Positions 22,469 through 34,644 of a stretch of DNA of 64,000 nt are shown in pieces. The number at the start of each line of letters is the position of its first letter. Positions within the stretch are counted from its first letter, which is position 1. Position numbers and translations under genes: made by a program. The notes beneath the pieces are model-generated. The model was not told the DNA's origin, made no database searches, and saw nothing but the letters and a program-made list of their open reading frames with translations. This DNA comes from Thelonectria olida. Lineage: Eukaryota; Ascomycota; Sordariomycetes; Hypocreales; Nectriaceae. The stretch lies in assembly GCA_020736575.1 (NCBI GenBank), contig JAGPYM010000001.1:3782001-3846000 (forward strand), read 5' to 3'.

Positions 22469-24538
22469 ATGATGCCCCTTAAGAACCAGTCCGACGGCTC
22501 GCCACAGACCCGTAAACAGGCTGTGGCTGAGTCGTCCTCATCCCGCATCGTCCCCAAGCCTGTGCCCGACTCTCAGGCTCAGGACCCAAGACGTTACCAG
22601 ATTGAGCAGTTGCGAAAACGTTACTCCCCCAAAGAGACCAACGCTCCCAACGGCGCCACCTCCATTGTCTTCAATCTGAAGCCCTCGGATCCCGACTTCC
22701 CATTTGAGCTGGACCATCTTGTCTGCGACATTCGTGTCCCGCAGGAGTACCCGGAGGAAAGACCGGCACTCGTCGTTAAGAACAAGGACATCCCGAGAGG
22801 TTTTGGCATCAACATCGAGAGAGGCTGGGATAACCTGGTCCAAGAGAAGCCGAATCTCACCCTCCTGGCTTTTACTCGTGAGCTGGACAAGCACTTGGAA
22901 AAGTTCTTGTCAGAGCAAAAGACCGAGACGGTTAAACTCGTCACCTTCAAGGACACGAGACATTTGACTGCCCAGGCTGCCCAAGAGGAGGCCGCTTCTG
23001 TCCAAACAGAAGAGCCCCCTCAAATCACACCGGAGCCATTTCACTATGTGCCCGAGCCTTCCTATTCCAAGGAGCAGATTGCTGCTGCTAAGGCTAGGAG
23101 AGCTACCGAGGTGCGGCAACTCGAGGCGCGCATGGGCAGGATGCCAATGTATCGTCGATCTCCCGATGGAATCGTTTACACCCTTCCCATCGAGCCGAAA
23201 CGGCGATCGGAGCTCCCGCCTGGCCTCAAGTCTGTGACGAGCCTGCACCTCATCATTCCTCTCATCTATCCTCTACAGAATCTCCGCGTTCAGCTGAACG
23301 ACGTCGAAAACGACGAAGCAGAGCCTCTCGAGGACCTGTTCTCGGAAAAGGCAGCTGAGCAGCAACAGATGACGCTCATGAGCCACCTGAACTACCTTGC
23401 CCAGAATCTTCACAAGCTGGCGAAGCAGGCGCAAGAGAAGATCCAGGCTCGAGCTCAGGCAGCCAAGGTCAGCGTACAGAGTACTGTGACGGAAGCCCAG
23501 GCTGCTGGGGAGAATAATGGCGGAAAGTCAACGACACTAGGGGACAAGAGCCATATTCAAGTCATCCCAAGGCCTCCCGAGTGGAGCTTGGTCTACGGAC
23601 ACGATGATTCAACCGAGGAGGATACCGACCCAGAAGATGAAAACGGCGGTGGTGTTTCTCTAGGCGTGAGGGAGCCCGAGAGGGAGACCACACCATTGGC
23701 TACTGAGACAGTCGAAAAGGGAACTATGATTTCGTTCCCGTCCATCGAGCTTCACGGTATCGAGATTATCCAAGTCTCGATCCTGAGCATCTCGGTCAAA
23801 TGCGAGCGCTGCAAGACGGTAAACGATGTTGGAGGACTCAAGCCAGACGTCGAGAAGACGCTGAGCTGCAAGAAGTGCGCGACGCCAATGGCTGTCAAGT
23901 TCAGAGCACAACTCGTCCATGAACATTCTTCAAGGGCAGGATTTCTGGACCTGTCCGGGTGCAAGGTGGCAGACATGCTGCCGAGTACTTTTGTTCCCAC
24001 TTGTTCGAGGTGCTCTACGCAAAGTCCCGGACTCATCTCGGTTCGCGGCGACACGGTGACGAACGTCTGCCGCGACTGCCACGCAAAGTTCACCTTTAGG
24101 ATCCCCGACGTCAAGTTCCTCTTCATCACGCCAGGCTCCCTGCCGCCGCCGACGACGAGCCCCCGGCGCAAGCAGGAGAAGCTGGGCCTCCACGCGGGCG
24201 AGCCGCTGCCCAACAAGGGCTCCTGCCAGCACTACCGCAAGTCGTACCGGTGGTTCCGCTTCTCGTGCTGCAGCAAGGTGCACGCGTGCGACAAGTGTCA
24301 CGACGACGCCGAGGACCACATCAACGAGTGGGCGAACCGCATGATCTGTGGATGGTGCAGCCGCGAGCAGAACTACGCCGTCGAGGCGTGCGGCTTCTGC
24401 GGACGCAGCGTGATTGGCAAGAAGGGGAGAGGGTTCTGGGAGGGTGGAAAGGGGACCAGAGATCAGAGGATGATGAGCAAGAAGGATCCGAGAAAGTACA
24501 AGAGAATTGGTACGAGCCAGACGGCGAAGAAGGAATAA
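22469..24538 (+). CDS. CHY-type zinc-finger protein with RWD-like N-terminus
   Basis: Single exon. From ATG 22469 the product has 689 aa; the frame is open 34 codons further (22367), but that part is Gln/Thr/Ser-rich leader-like. Near the N-terminus a stretch with FELDHLVCDIRVPQEYPEERP resembles an RWD/UBC-like fold. The middle is charged and helical, followed by two CxxC pairs in each of two treble-like modules (CERC...CKKC and CSRC...CRDC). The C-terminus has the CHY zinc finger from about 586 (CQHY) through CCSKVHACDKCHDDAEDH to CGWCSREQ at about 630, then a basic tail. CHY fingers occur in RING ligases and, in yeast Hot13, in a mitochondrial intermembrane-space factor; this longer fungal form has no RING. 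Exact role unknown. Codon bias towards C-ending codons is strong near the 3' end. Confidence 0.88.
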   Translation: MMPLKNQSDGSPQTRKQAVAESSSSRIVPKPVPDSQAQDPRRYQIEQLRKRYSPKETNAPNGATSIVFNLKPSDPDFPFELDHLVCDIRVPQEYPEERPALVVKNKDIPRGFGINIERGWDNLVQEKPNLTLLAFTRELDKHLEKFLSEQKTETVKLVTFKDTRHLTAQAAQEEAASVQTEEPPQITPEPFHYVPEPSYSKEQIAAAKARRATEVRQLEARMGRMPMYRRSPDGIVYTLPIEPKRRSELPPGLKSVTSLHLIIPLIYPLQNLRVQLNDVENDEAEPLEDLFSEKAAEQQQMTLMSHLNYLAQNLHKLAKQAQEKIQARAQAAKVSVQSTVTEAQAAGENNGGKSTTLGDKSHIQVIPRPPEWSLVYGHDDSTEEDTDPEDENGGGVSLGVREPERETTPLATETVEKGTMISFPSIELHGIEIIQVSILSISVKCERCKTVNDVGGLKPDVEKTLSCKKCATPMAVKFRAQLVHEHSSRAGFLDLSGCKVADMLPSTFVPTCSRCSTQSPGLISVRGDTVTNVCRDCHAKFTFRIPDVKFLFITPGSLPPPTTSPRRKQEKLGLHAGEPLPNKGSCQHYRKSYRWFRFSCCSKVHACDKCHDDAEDHINEWANRMICGWCSREQNYAVEACGFCGRSVIGKKGRGFWEGGKGTRDQRMMSKKDPRKYKRIGTSQTAKKE

Positions 24539-25070
24539 GCGGAAATGTAGGAAGCACGAGTATCAGCGGCTAAAACGATGCAATACACGAACTTGTCATG
24601 ATGCTACGAAATACATGTAGTGGCTTGGGCTTTTCGTGACAGACTCACAAATAGCGTCACAGCTGATGGTATCCACGGATATTTATGGCCCCCAAATCAC
24701 AAGCCTCGGCGGCGACTGTCGCACTGTCACTGTCACATCACAGGCGGTGCAAGTGCAGCGGCTGCAAACAAGGCATCGCAGCCGCTGGCGCTCAGCGTGT
24801 CTTGCTCAGCGTGTCTTCTGCATGTGACTCTACTCGAGGAGTAGCCAGTAATGGGACGGCGAGCGTTATCGATTCGTTGCGTTTATCATATCATAGAGCG
24901 ATGTGATGTGCTGCGTGCGCTTGTGGTGGTTGTTGTTGGCGGGAGTATATGGGCGGTTGAGAGTCGGCGCTTAGACGTCAGCTTCATGGCACTGTTGTGA
25001 ATGAAACGGATTACCATTGGTTGTTAATGAGACGGGCATGGAAAACGGTAGGGTTCTACACGTTTATTCG

Positions 25071-25114
25071 ATTTTATTTAATTATTTTAATTATTTTAAA
25101 TAAATGAAATAATA
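25071..25114. repeat. AT-rich island with inverted repeat
   Basis: Almost pure A/T. TTATTTAA at 25075-25082 pairs with TTAAATAA at 25096-25103. Confidence 0.7.
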
Positions 25115-26124
25115 ACCCAGTATCCATTTTCCTCATGTAATACACGGACGAGGGAGGGGCTTCGTATCATCTACCCTGCCTGCCCGTTCTGCCCTGCGTA
25201 TGACCGCATCGGCTCTTCTCGTTTGTCATAAGGACGTTCTCCGGAAAGATACCCCAGAAGAACCCCAAGGGGAATACCCGGAGGCAGAACTCAAGAGGGA
25301 CAAAAAGCCCTCATACCCCTCCCCGTCAGTAAATACACGGGCAGTCATTTCCAATCGCTCGCTGCCTAGCTGCGGAGAAGGATTGATCATCATGTTCATT
25401 CACTGGGGAAGTGGACCAGCAGACATTCAGGTGATGAAGCTGCGCGCGGGGAACGAAGGAGGGGGAAGGGAAGGGGTGGTGGTACGCAGGTGGTTTCTGG
25501 CGTGATAAGGGACAAAGCCGCTTGGAGGATGGATGTGCTTGACCGGTGAGGGGACCTTGGGGGCGGACATGAATGACATGGTGCAAGGATGGACGAGATC
25601 GAAGAAGAAGTCCCTCTTGTGACTACGAGCAATAAGCCTCATCTGGGAGGATCGAACAGATACGGACACCTGATACAGGGCAGGTCCCAGATGCGGATCC
25701 GCCTCATCACAACACTATACGCCAGCTCCGGCATGGCACCATGCACAAATCCCCCAGGGTCTGGCAGGGTGTTTCCTGGAAGAGGGAGGTGGTTAACGAG
25801 GACGGCACCGCCGTACGAAGTATGTGTGCATCGCAGAGCCAGAACCAACGACCGCCGCAAAGCCGTATATGTACGGTAAGCAGGCTGTGGCTTATCTCAT
25901 CACAATCCATTCTAAATCCATCACCGACTGAGTAAAAGCTGCGAGATGTGACGGCAAACCGCAGGAGTAAACTGCTGCTGCAACTTGCATAGCCCTCGAG
26001 GGTCCCTCCCTGCTTCTCGCACGTCCAACACAAACACATTTCGAGGCCAGACCACCCCTCGGACGCGGTGCGACACAAATAGTATCTCGCCAGCCGTGTC
26101 CGTGACCATCTTTACGCGTGGATT

Positions 26125-26190
26125 GTTTTAATTAATTAAATCAATTCAATTCAATTAAAACATAAAAAATAAAGGAATTGATTAAATGAG
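26125..26190. repeat. AT-rich island with 9-bp inverted repeat and (AATTC)n core
   Basis: GTTTTAATT (26125-26133) and AATTAAAAC (26153-26161) are perfect inverted copies flanking repeats of the CAATT type. Confidence 0.75.
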
Positions 26191-29100
26191 GCGCGTTGTT
26201 GAACTCGGGGCGGGAAACCCCACTCCCCGGTGTAAGGACGTACGAGCTGCCCGAAGAGGAACTCGATGGAGGGAAGGGCTTTTTGATGGATGAGCCAGAG
26301 CCTTGCTCGCTAGGTTTGAGCCTTCAACAAGATGGGGGTGGTTGTCGCCATTGCCGGATTGCATCTGTCATCAGGGCATGGGGGTTCTCAGGACCCAGGG
26401 CTGGGACGGTTGTGGCTCGGTGATGAGATGAGGCATGAGGAGCGTGGGATGGCATCTCTGCATCCGTAGATTTTGATAGAGAGCCGGGCAGGGGAGCGGC
26501 CAAGTTCGGTGCTCTCCGTCGAGTGCCCTGTGATAGTGATGGACTGAGTGAGGAGGGGGACAGGAGATAACGGCAAACCCAAAGCCCAAGCGTGTGCTTC
26601 TGGAATCCCTTTGACACATTTTGGAACCGAGCGCACGAGCAAGGCGTGTCTCGAAGAGGCATGTCCGTGAGTCGAGTCCAAGAAGCAGCCAACCCAAGTA
26701 TTCCATTTTGCCACGGAGGTATCTTCTCCTACCGAGCATGTATCTCGAGTTTGAAGTTGGACGTTCGGAGAAGGGTTAGATAGCCAATAGTCCAAGGGTC
26801 TATCTAGGTCCAGTTCGTTCAAGTTCGAGTCCGCAACCCGCATGATGCAAGGTACTGGTTGCATCACGATCTGCCCAGCCGTTTCTGCTGAACCTCGACT
26901 CAGTCCGGAGCAGTTCCCCGGCGGACAATGACCTTCTACCGCCTTTCTAGAGGCATGTTTTCTGCGTAGTGGAATTGCGGTCATGGTGATGGGTGCAAGC
27001 CATGGTGACAGCGAGTGACATTCCCATGTCTGATACAACTTGCACCCCTCCCAGGCTTCGGTGCAAACGGCCTAGTTGATGAAAACGGTCTACGCAGTAT
27101 GTCACGGCGCCCTTGAATTCGATTCATCATTCAATTCACAGACCAATGCGAAGCAATACCGACTTACCCCACAGCCGCATCCAAGACGGGCTCTTGTCCC
27201 CCATCCATGGCGAGACCAGACCCTGTCCTGAATACCGTCACAGGACCCTTTTTTGAGGGGGGCAGACCCCTTCTTTAGCAGGACGCCTGGACTGACTGAG
27301 GGTATTTCGAAAGGAGGAGAATGGCCCAGCTTCCCCCGCTGGCCATGAGGCCACAACGCCGCCATGTCGTCATCGCCCTGTGATCATGCACAAGCTGGAG
27401 ATGCGGCGGTTGGTGAATGCAATCGTGGCAGTATGGGGAGAAACACCTCGAAAGGGAAACTGAGGGGAAAGGCGCAAAGTGGGCAGATTCGAGATAGCGG
27501 ATGACTCGCAAACGTCTGGAGTATTCGTAGTCAAGGCTCCTCCTTTTGCTGCCCAACCCAAAGAAACACGTTACCGTCCCGTCTCGCTTCACGGTCACTC
27601 ACTGGACGCCTCGTTTGCCAGCAAACGTCTGGTCGGCATGGAGGTGACGTTGCTTGTCGACCTCGACCCGCCGGCGGACAGGCGACGACATGTTCCGGCC
27701 GCCACGCCGGGAGCTAAAAGCGACAACGTGATTGAGTTGTGCAGCTCGCTCTGCTCTTGTTGGTTAGAGACGCGCGGCTGGCGTGCCCGAAAGTAGAGAG
27801 CCTGAATCGCTGCATCGAGAATTCAAGAGCTAGATACTTGTGTTCGGGCTTAGACTTGAAGCAGTGAAGTTCCGCAAAGGGGGCGGCTACGCCACGGACC
27901 GCCTCGGGAGCCGTCACGGGACCAATTTTGGTGCGGCTGGGTTTGGTGGTGATTGTCCAAGGTGGCGGTAGGCAGGGGAGCGTGGTTTCATGCAGATTTG
28001 TTTTTTTCGTCTGGGCTTGACTCGACTGCGAATATCCCACCGCCACTTTGACGCCTTCGCTTTGACGTTGATGGATGGATACAATGAGGCCTTATGAAGG
28101 GGGCGTGTGAGTTGTCGACGCAGAGAAGAGTCCGAGCCCAGTCAGTCAAAGGTTACAGTGGTTGCAGCGGCTGGTTCCTTGTCGCCTTCTTCCGCCTCGA
28201 TGCCTTCACGTAGTCACTCTGGATAGCAATGGCATCATTGTACATTGCCGTCGACAGAGACGAAACAGCAGAACATGGCATCCGGGACGACCCTGTTCCC
28301 TGCCCGTCAGTCCCTTGTACGTATTGCTATGTAATTCATCCTCTGCGAATACACGGCTTCTCAGCTCATTGTGACACAAGCCAGCCACCCCCATCCCCAT
28401 ATCATAGCACACGCTCTCTCTCTCTCTAGCATCCTCAAACTCTCGACCGTCCCATTTAGTGCGTCCCGTGCCGACACGTGCGAACGATGGCCCATCCCAC
28501 GGCCGATTTCATCTGATTGCCAAAAAGCCTCTCCCCCCTGTTCATCCCGCCGCGGCGCGAGCATGCCCCAAGGTCACAATGTCGCCCCCGGCTACCTATC
28601 TGAGTAAATCCCTCGAGTCAGAAGGCTCCCTCGAGGGCCGGGTCCTCCTCCGCGGATGGGCTTCCGACAACAAGGGGGAGAGCCCCTGGTTTGGGCCGGG
28701 TCCTTCTAGAAGCTGTGGAAAAAGAAACGGGACATTGACCGTGAACCTGACCTGGATCATTTTTATTATTTTCTTGGATTTTATTTTAATCAGTTTCCAT
28801 TATCTGAGATTAATTGAACCTGGTCCAACAACGCGTCGGTGGCCGGATGAGGACATGGCATGCGGAAACGGTGACTCTTTGGGCAATGCCACGCTGCCGA
28901 CCGAGTGTCCAAGATAAGGAATGTGGCATTGAATGCGTCTGTGATGTTCATTGATGTTGAATTCAATTCTTGTAATTCCTGCTGCGCAAACCTGCAACCG
29001 TCACCAAAAGCAACTTGTGCTGACGGATGGGCGATGCGGCCTTTTCCCCGACGGATATGCGCAAGTGAAAGTATTCGGACGAACCAACAACTACGCAGTA

Positions 29101-30177
29101 ACTACTCTTCAGGCCAGGCGCATTTCCATTGATCGACAAGGGTGAACAGAATATTCAAAAAAGAAAACGCATTTATGTATTATTATTTTATTTAATCCTG
29201 AACCATCCCGTGGCATGTTCCTCCCAGATCCAAAATCTGACTGCTCGGAAATTCACCCTCATCAACCCGAGAAAACAAAATCACGCCGCCAGCGCCAGAG
29301 ACCTGGGCTTCTTGCCGTCAAAAGTGCTCTAAGCAAGCCTGCTCATCTCTCGACCTCCTCCCCGGAAGGCCCGTTGGCATTAGCGCTCGTCGGACCCAGA
29401 CCCGGGGAACCGTCCGAAGCCACGGGCAGGGGGCAGCCGCGTTGCTTTCGTTGCTTGGGAACGAATAGGGGGCTTCCCCGACCCACGAGACACGTCCTGT
29501 CATTGGACTTGTCCTCGTTTGTTCAAGGTTGTGAATCCCGAGCGGAGGGGGCTGGTCGTCGATGGACCAAGACTGGGGGGGCGTACAAAGGCATGAAGAA
29601 GACAGGCCCTTTCTGCTCGACTCGGCCGTTTATTAGTTGAATGGCGACATTTGACATCCACGATGATCCTGCACCGAGACCGCTTCCTTGGGCCGCCACG
29701 GCCGCAGATGCTCCCAGACACTTGGGTCGACGCTGCCCGGGGTTCAAGTCTAGTCCCGAACCCTCCACCTTTCCGTCTTATTACGAAGCCGTCGGGTCGG
29801 GTACTGCGACTGTAGCAGATATCGTCGTCGGCAAACTTCCCTCAGGTCGGACTCCATTTAAGGTGGTTGGTTGGCCTTTTGCAATCTCGGCTTGTCGTTG
29901 CCCTGGCACATCGTGAATTTGCAAGCACTGACCGCTCAAAGGACCATAACACGCCTCATCGATATCATTTCGGGTTGCTAAGGGGCGCCTTATTGCTAGT
30001 GTCTAGGAATCATTCGTGTTAGAGTATGCTGCTTTGCTGAGGCTGTCTCCAACGTGTCCGCGGCTGCTGAAAGCACTTACATCACATTTTGGTACCAACG
30101 TCTTGCAACATGATTCTCTGCATGTTTAGATAGTCGGTGGATAGCTTCGTTTCAAGACTCAACCATTCGTATGTCCT

Positions 30178-32054
30178 TCAGGCTGGTTGATGACTGCGGC
30201 TGTGGCAGCATCTCGTTCCCAAATTCGCCAACGGAATGTCTGCGTTTCCTGGGGGCGATAAGCGCTCCTCGTCGACCTGAATCAAGGACCGAGTAGCTTG
30301 GGAAACGAGGGGCGGTCCCTGGTCATCTTCTGGTAGCCGCGGGCATTTGATAGCAATTGTTAGAACTCCTGCCACGGAGGCCATGGCACATCCCGTAATC
30401 CACACGACTCCCAACGCCGTCACGACAGCATGTATCACAGCCCAATCCTCGGGGCCTCCAGTTCTCAGAGATTGCCGCATAGACTTCATCATATGCTGCG
30501 CCGCATCGTCGTTATAGCCGAGCTTTCCAAGCTCGACCTGGAGCCGACTGGAAAAGACGGCGAGCCCAACGGCAACCCCAAGGCATTGACCTGCCGATCT
30601 GAGGACAAAGACCGTGGCGATAGCATGCCCGGAATCTTCATTGGACGTCGTTGCCTGGACGCCAAAAGTCATGGCCGGGATCAGCAGTCCCATGCCAACG
30701 CCCAAGACGAAGGTAAAGAAGAGTACAATCCCAGTGCTCATGTTCTCGTCGACAGCCTTAAGTAGCCCAAACGCTAGAATCATGAGGGCCCAACCAGAGT
30801 AAATATACCAATGGTAGGTGCCTATCATGGCAACTAACCAACCCGCAAAGGCAGCTATTGGAGCCACGGTGAGAGTAGCCGGTAAAGCCCACACTCCCGT
30901 CTTCAGTGGTGAGTAGTCCTTGACCCCTAGGTAGAAAACCGACATGTAGTAGAGGGCCATCCACATGAGCACTCCGTGGATGGTAATGTTCACGAATTGT
31001 AGGCATGTCGATCGGTTGCTAAAGACGCTCGGGCGAAACATGGGATGTTTTGCGTAGAATGTCTCGTACACCGCGAGGGCAATGAAGCCTATGGCAGACA
31101 GCACCACTGGAGAGATGACCTTGGCAGACTTCCAGGGGTACTTTGAACCTCCCCAAGAAAGCGGTAGAAGAAGGGCCACGCCCGAGAAACCGAAGAGAAT
31201 GATGCCAACCCAGTCGATCCTCCGAAGCCGATGATTGAGCCTCCCCTGAGGCTTGTGATATCCGAGAAGTAGCCAAGCACCCATGAAGCTTGTCGAAAGG
31301 AGAGGGACATTAATCCAAAAGATCCAACGCTAGAAGGCGTGTTAGAACATCGAAGTGAATATCAAATCTCGCACACTGACCCATCCAGCATTCTCGCATT
31401 GGGTAAAGTAGCCCCCGAGAATAGGTCCTGTGACCGTTCCCAATGCCCAGGAGATGTTCAGGAGCGACAAGAACAAGGCTCGTTGCCGGATAGGGAACAG
31501 ATCCGTCAGGATCATGGCGGACAATGCCTGAGGACCGGCAGCGCCAAGGCCTTGAATCGTGCGGCCGACAAGAAGGACGAGGCTGCTCCGAGCAACTCCG
31601 CACACGATTGTACCAGCCAAGAAGATGGAGACTGAAATAAGATATCCTATCTTCTTCCCTATGGCGTGTGACAGCTCCGAGTAAACCGGCTGGGCAATGG
31701 TAGTGGTCAGCAGAAAGCTCGTGGCTAAACCCAGGCTTTCCGAGACAGTGGCATCAAGCTCAGAGGCAATTGTCTGCAAGGCAGGTTAGAAGCTACAGGA
31801 GTAGCTCGAGGGTCAATGTGCAAGTAAGAGAAGCGGTGAGAACTCACCGGAAGGGCGACGCAGATGCAAGTAGCATCGAATGCATGTGCGAGACTGACGA
31901 GACTGAGAATGACGAAGATGATGATCTTCGTATGAAAAGTCCGATCTCTGCCCTTTGGGGGATCAGATGTTTCTTCATTCGATGGCACTTCGATTGTATC
32001 CCCTGCTGGTTCCCCATTCTGCTTGTCTATGCTCTCGGCGGTAGGTGAAGTCAT
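30178..32054 (-). CDS. MFS multidrug transporter, DHA2-type (14 TM)
   Basis: Three exons: 32054-31848, 31773-31381, 31329-30178, 583 aa. Proton-driven efflux pump of the drug:H+ antiporter-2 group, probably plasma membrane. A ~45-residue hydrophilic N-terminus (MTSPTAESIDKQNGEP) precedes TM1. TM1 contains LSLVSLAHAFDATCICVALP. VGRTIQGLGAAG marks TM4, and GTVTGPILGGYFTQ is the antiporter motif C in TM5. RWIFWINVPL is the typical DHA2 signature after TM5. About nine further hydrophobic segments follow, ending in a ~50-residue cytosolic tail. The length and the extra central TMs fit 14-TM rather than 12-TM members. It is divergent from the TLC-like gene at 32674, with 619 bp between starts, so a shared promoter is possible. 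Substrate unknown. Confidence 0.93.
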
Positions 32055-32673
32055 GGTTGATGGAGAAGCAGGAGGTTGATGGAATGATGACACGCAGCAA
32101 AGCTAGACATGAGAATAAGCATAAAACGGGAATGCGGGATGGATATATGAACAGAGGACAGAAGGGTAGGTTGAGTTCGACCGGACTCGGCACTGTCGTG
32201 TCGTGATAGAGGCATTCTCCGCGGGAGTTTCCATGCAGCAAGATGATAAAAGACTAAAGTTCCCAACATCTATTAGAGAGGCAGGTACACATGATGAGTG
32301 ATTGCTGAACATGTACAAAGAACGACTCTGGTAACTCCTTACTCCAGAATGTATCAGTTCACGAAATTCAGTTGCACATCTGACGAAGTCCCATCATCCA
32401 GGCATTCATTGTACGACATCATCACCTTCAATCAAGTATGAAGTCTGATAACGAAGTCAAGGGAGATGACCATGTACTACCAACTTGACAAGTGTCAATT
32501 ATCTTTCCCCTCACGGCAGTATTGAGTAGTCCCAGCCCCCGTCCTCTTATTCTCCCCCTCTTCGCTCTCGTCGTTGTCGTCGTCCTCCTTAGCTTCCGTA
32601 TTGACGCCGCTTGTTCGCAACACAATTCATCCCCTGCGCAACGGTCAGAGGAAACCCAATTCACCTACTCACA
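32055..32673. promoter_or_regulatory. divergent promoter region of MFS and TLC-like genes
   Basis: 619 bp between outward-facing starts. A TATATA-containing string at 32143-32149 lies ~90 bp upstream of the MFS ATG. A pyrimidine-rich leader (32530-32600) precedes the plus-strand gene. No internal gene seen. Confidence 0.35.
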
Positions 32674-34644
32674 ATGGATGCATGGTCTGCAGGCTACGAC
32701 GGCGGCACGCTGCTCTTCTTTGAGGTCATGGCCGGCACCATCATATGGTGGGGTGCCTACCTGGCCGCCGAACCTGTCTTCCGCAAGATAGCCCCGACTC
32801 TCTATGCCCAAATGGCCGCCGAGTCCCGAGAGAAGATGCTCATCCCCGCCATTCTCTTTGGATTGAGAATCTTCTTCGGTCTCTTGGTCACCTTCCCGGC
32901 CTGCACCTACGCCGGGCTCACTGCCCCCTGGGGTCTCGGCGTCCCCCTTGATCGTGCTGGAGAAATCTGCATCGCTTCGCAGGTTACGGTTTGGTCAACT
33001 GAGCTCGGTCTTATCATGCCCTACTCCTTCGAGCTGTTCATTCACCATATCGTTTGCCTCATCGTGACGGCAAACGTGATTTGGAGCCCGCCAGTCCACC
33101 CCATCCGCCCAATGTACATCCTCGTCGCGACCCAACTTGGAGATCTGCCACCTTGTGGTATTCTCTTGCTGAAGATGGCAGGGAGAAGGCCCGGCACATC
33201 CAAGCTTCTCTACGGTTTCACCTTGGCCACGACTGCCTGGATCATGTTCTCAAAGATTACTGGTGGTCTTTGGGCCGTGGGGAACACGCTGCAGAACCCC
33301 AACCGGGCTGGAGATTGGATCTGGGCCTTTGCCACTCTTTTCTGGGTTGCCTATTGTCTCTTGACGGCATACAAGAACCTCAAGTGGCTGAAGATCATCA
33401 AAAGCAGCCCGCTTAGGCCATACAGCCTCCTCATTTGCGGCCGACTCGGCGTTCCAATTTCTCATCTATTGCTAGGGTTCGCATTCGGAGTAACCATCGC
33501 CTCGACCCTTTGCATATATGGCATACACAACGAGAATCCCCTCACCCAGGAGAATCTGAACAACTTGGCTTCCATGTCCGCCTTTTCAACGATGATAGGC
33601 TTGACAGGTGCCATGGTACTCAAGGCTCTGCTTCCCATATCAGCCGCCACGACCGACCCCTGGGGAAGAGATCTCTATCTACAATACGCAAGGCTCCTGG
33701 TTGGCTATTGGGCTTACATGAGCACTGAATTGCTGCCAAACATTGCAAAGTCAGTCTTATTGAGTGCATTGGCCCTCAATGCTCCTCTCTTGCATGCCAT
33801 GGCCAAAGTTTCCCATCATGTTTCTGCTTACGATGCTGCAACGCGCTTCTTGGCTCCTGACTCTGGGTCTGACGAGGAGAAGCCTGTCCCAGCTGTCCCA
33901 GAGATGGGGAAGCTCCCGAAACATGTTCTAGCAGGACATATAGGAATGGCACGCGCAAACTTCGCGATCTTTTCCATATCCCTGGCTCTGTTGAGTTGCA
34001 AGTACTTGGACCTCATCGAAGCCAGCTCGTTGGCTGCGGGTTCTTTCCTCATCAGCCAGTTGCTTCGAAGCCCTTGCATGGTCTATGACTCTCTCAAGGA
34101 CGCAGCCATTGGAACTTTCGCCCATGCGCTGCTTTCCTGCCTTGGCACTGCGCTTGAAGTCTTTGTTGCTGTCTACCTGGCTGCCGAAGACGCCCGCTGC
34201 GCGAACTTCGTCGCCAACCACAGGTTCCTGATTGCAGGCACTGTCGTTGCTGGGTTTGCCGCCGACTTTCTCCTGAAGCCCAAGAACAGGCCTCCTAAAC
34301 TCAAGGTTACTGTTACCAGAGAGTTCAATGAAAAGGCAAAGCGGAACAAGGGACGGCTGATCAGCCCAGTTGCCTTCACATTCTTGTGCACTGGCTTGGC
34401 TCAAATCGTCATTGGGCGGGCTGTTCTCACATATTCCGGTTCCATAAACGTGCCTGGACCTGGAATCGGGTTCCTCAACTTCCGGGACATTATCACCAGT
34501 CCTCAGATTTGGGCCTCAGTCATGGGCGCGGCTTCGATGCCGCCGGTCTTGTTCAAGCTGTTGGAGTATGGCGAGGTCCCGCCGTCCGACTATACACTTG
34601 ATGTACTTGAACGACGAGGCACCGAAGTATTCGCGAAACAGTGA
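32674..34644 (+). CDS. large polytopic membrane protein with TLC-like N-terminal half
   Basis: Single exon. Chosen start ATG 32674 (CACAATGGATGC context, MDAWSAGYDG) gives 656 aa; the frame is open 21 codons further upstream. At least twelve hydrophobic segments are visible. Residues ~15-270 resemble a TLC (TRAM/LAG1/CLN8) fold: a His pair in SFELFIHHIVCLI (124-125), followed ~33 residues later by QLGD and then ILLLKM. This echoes the HH...HDxxD...K pattern, although the canonical Asp set of ceramide synthases is not complete. A hydrophilic loop (~400-435, DSGSDEEKPVPAVPEMG) separates a second membrane half with no recognisable domain and a short charged tail. Possible roles are lipid synthesis, transport or sensing; not determinable. 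No signal peptide is needed. Divergent from an MFS pump. Confidence 0.8.
   Translation: MDAWSAGYDGGTLLFFEVMAGTIIWWGAYLAAEPVFRKIAPTLYAQMAAESREKMLIPAILFGLRIFFGLLVTFPACTYAGLTAPWGLGVPLDRAGEICIASQVTVWSTELGLIMPYSFELFIHHIVCLIVTANVIWSPPVHPIRPMYILVATQLGDLPPCGILLLKMAGRRPGTSKLLYGFTLATTAWIMFSKITGGLWAVGNTLQNPNRAGDWIWAFATLFWVAYCLLTAYKNLKWLKIIKSSPLRPYSLLICGRLGVPISHLLLGFAFGVTIASTLCIYGIHNENPLTQENLNNLASMSAFSTMIGLTGAMVLKALLPISAATTDPWGRDLYLQYARLLVGYWAYMSTELLPNIAKSVLLSALALNAPLLHAMAKVSHHVSAYDAATRFLAPDSGSDEEKPVPAVPEMGKLPKHVLAGHIGMARANFAIFSISLALLSCKYLDLIEASSLAAGSFLISQLLRSPCMVYDSLKDAAIGTFAHALLSCLGTALEVFVAVYLAAEDARCANFVANHRFLIAGTVVAGFAADFLLKPKNRPPKLKVTVTREFNEKAKRNKGRLISPVAFTFLCTGLAQIVIGRAVLTYSGSINVPGPGIGFLNFRDIITSPQIWASVMGAASMPPVLFKLLEYGEVPPSDYTLDVLERRGTEVFAKQ

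Larger units (their letters stand above)
24539..30177. other. 5.6-kb gene-free region
   Basis: Between the CHY gene and the 3' end of the MFS gene. Reading frames are all short and Arg/Ser/Pro/His-rich, as expected from non-coding GC-rich DNA. AT-rich islands lie at 25071-25114, 26125-26190, 28755-28795 and 29151-29205. Confidence 0.5.

Noticed and set aside
26820..26845. Possible tRNA B-box (GTTCGAGTCC)
   Set aside because: Flanking bases do not pair into a T-arm or acceptor stem; the same failure was seen at 29742 and 42580.
29641..29916. 91-codon plus-strand frame with a plausible start
   Set aside because: No conserved motif and no linked exon; too short to support alone.
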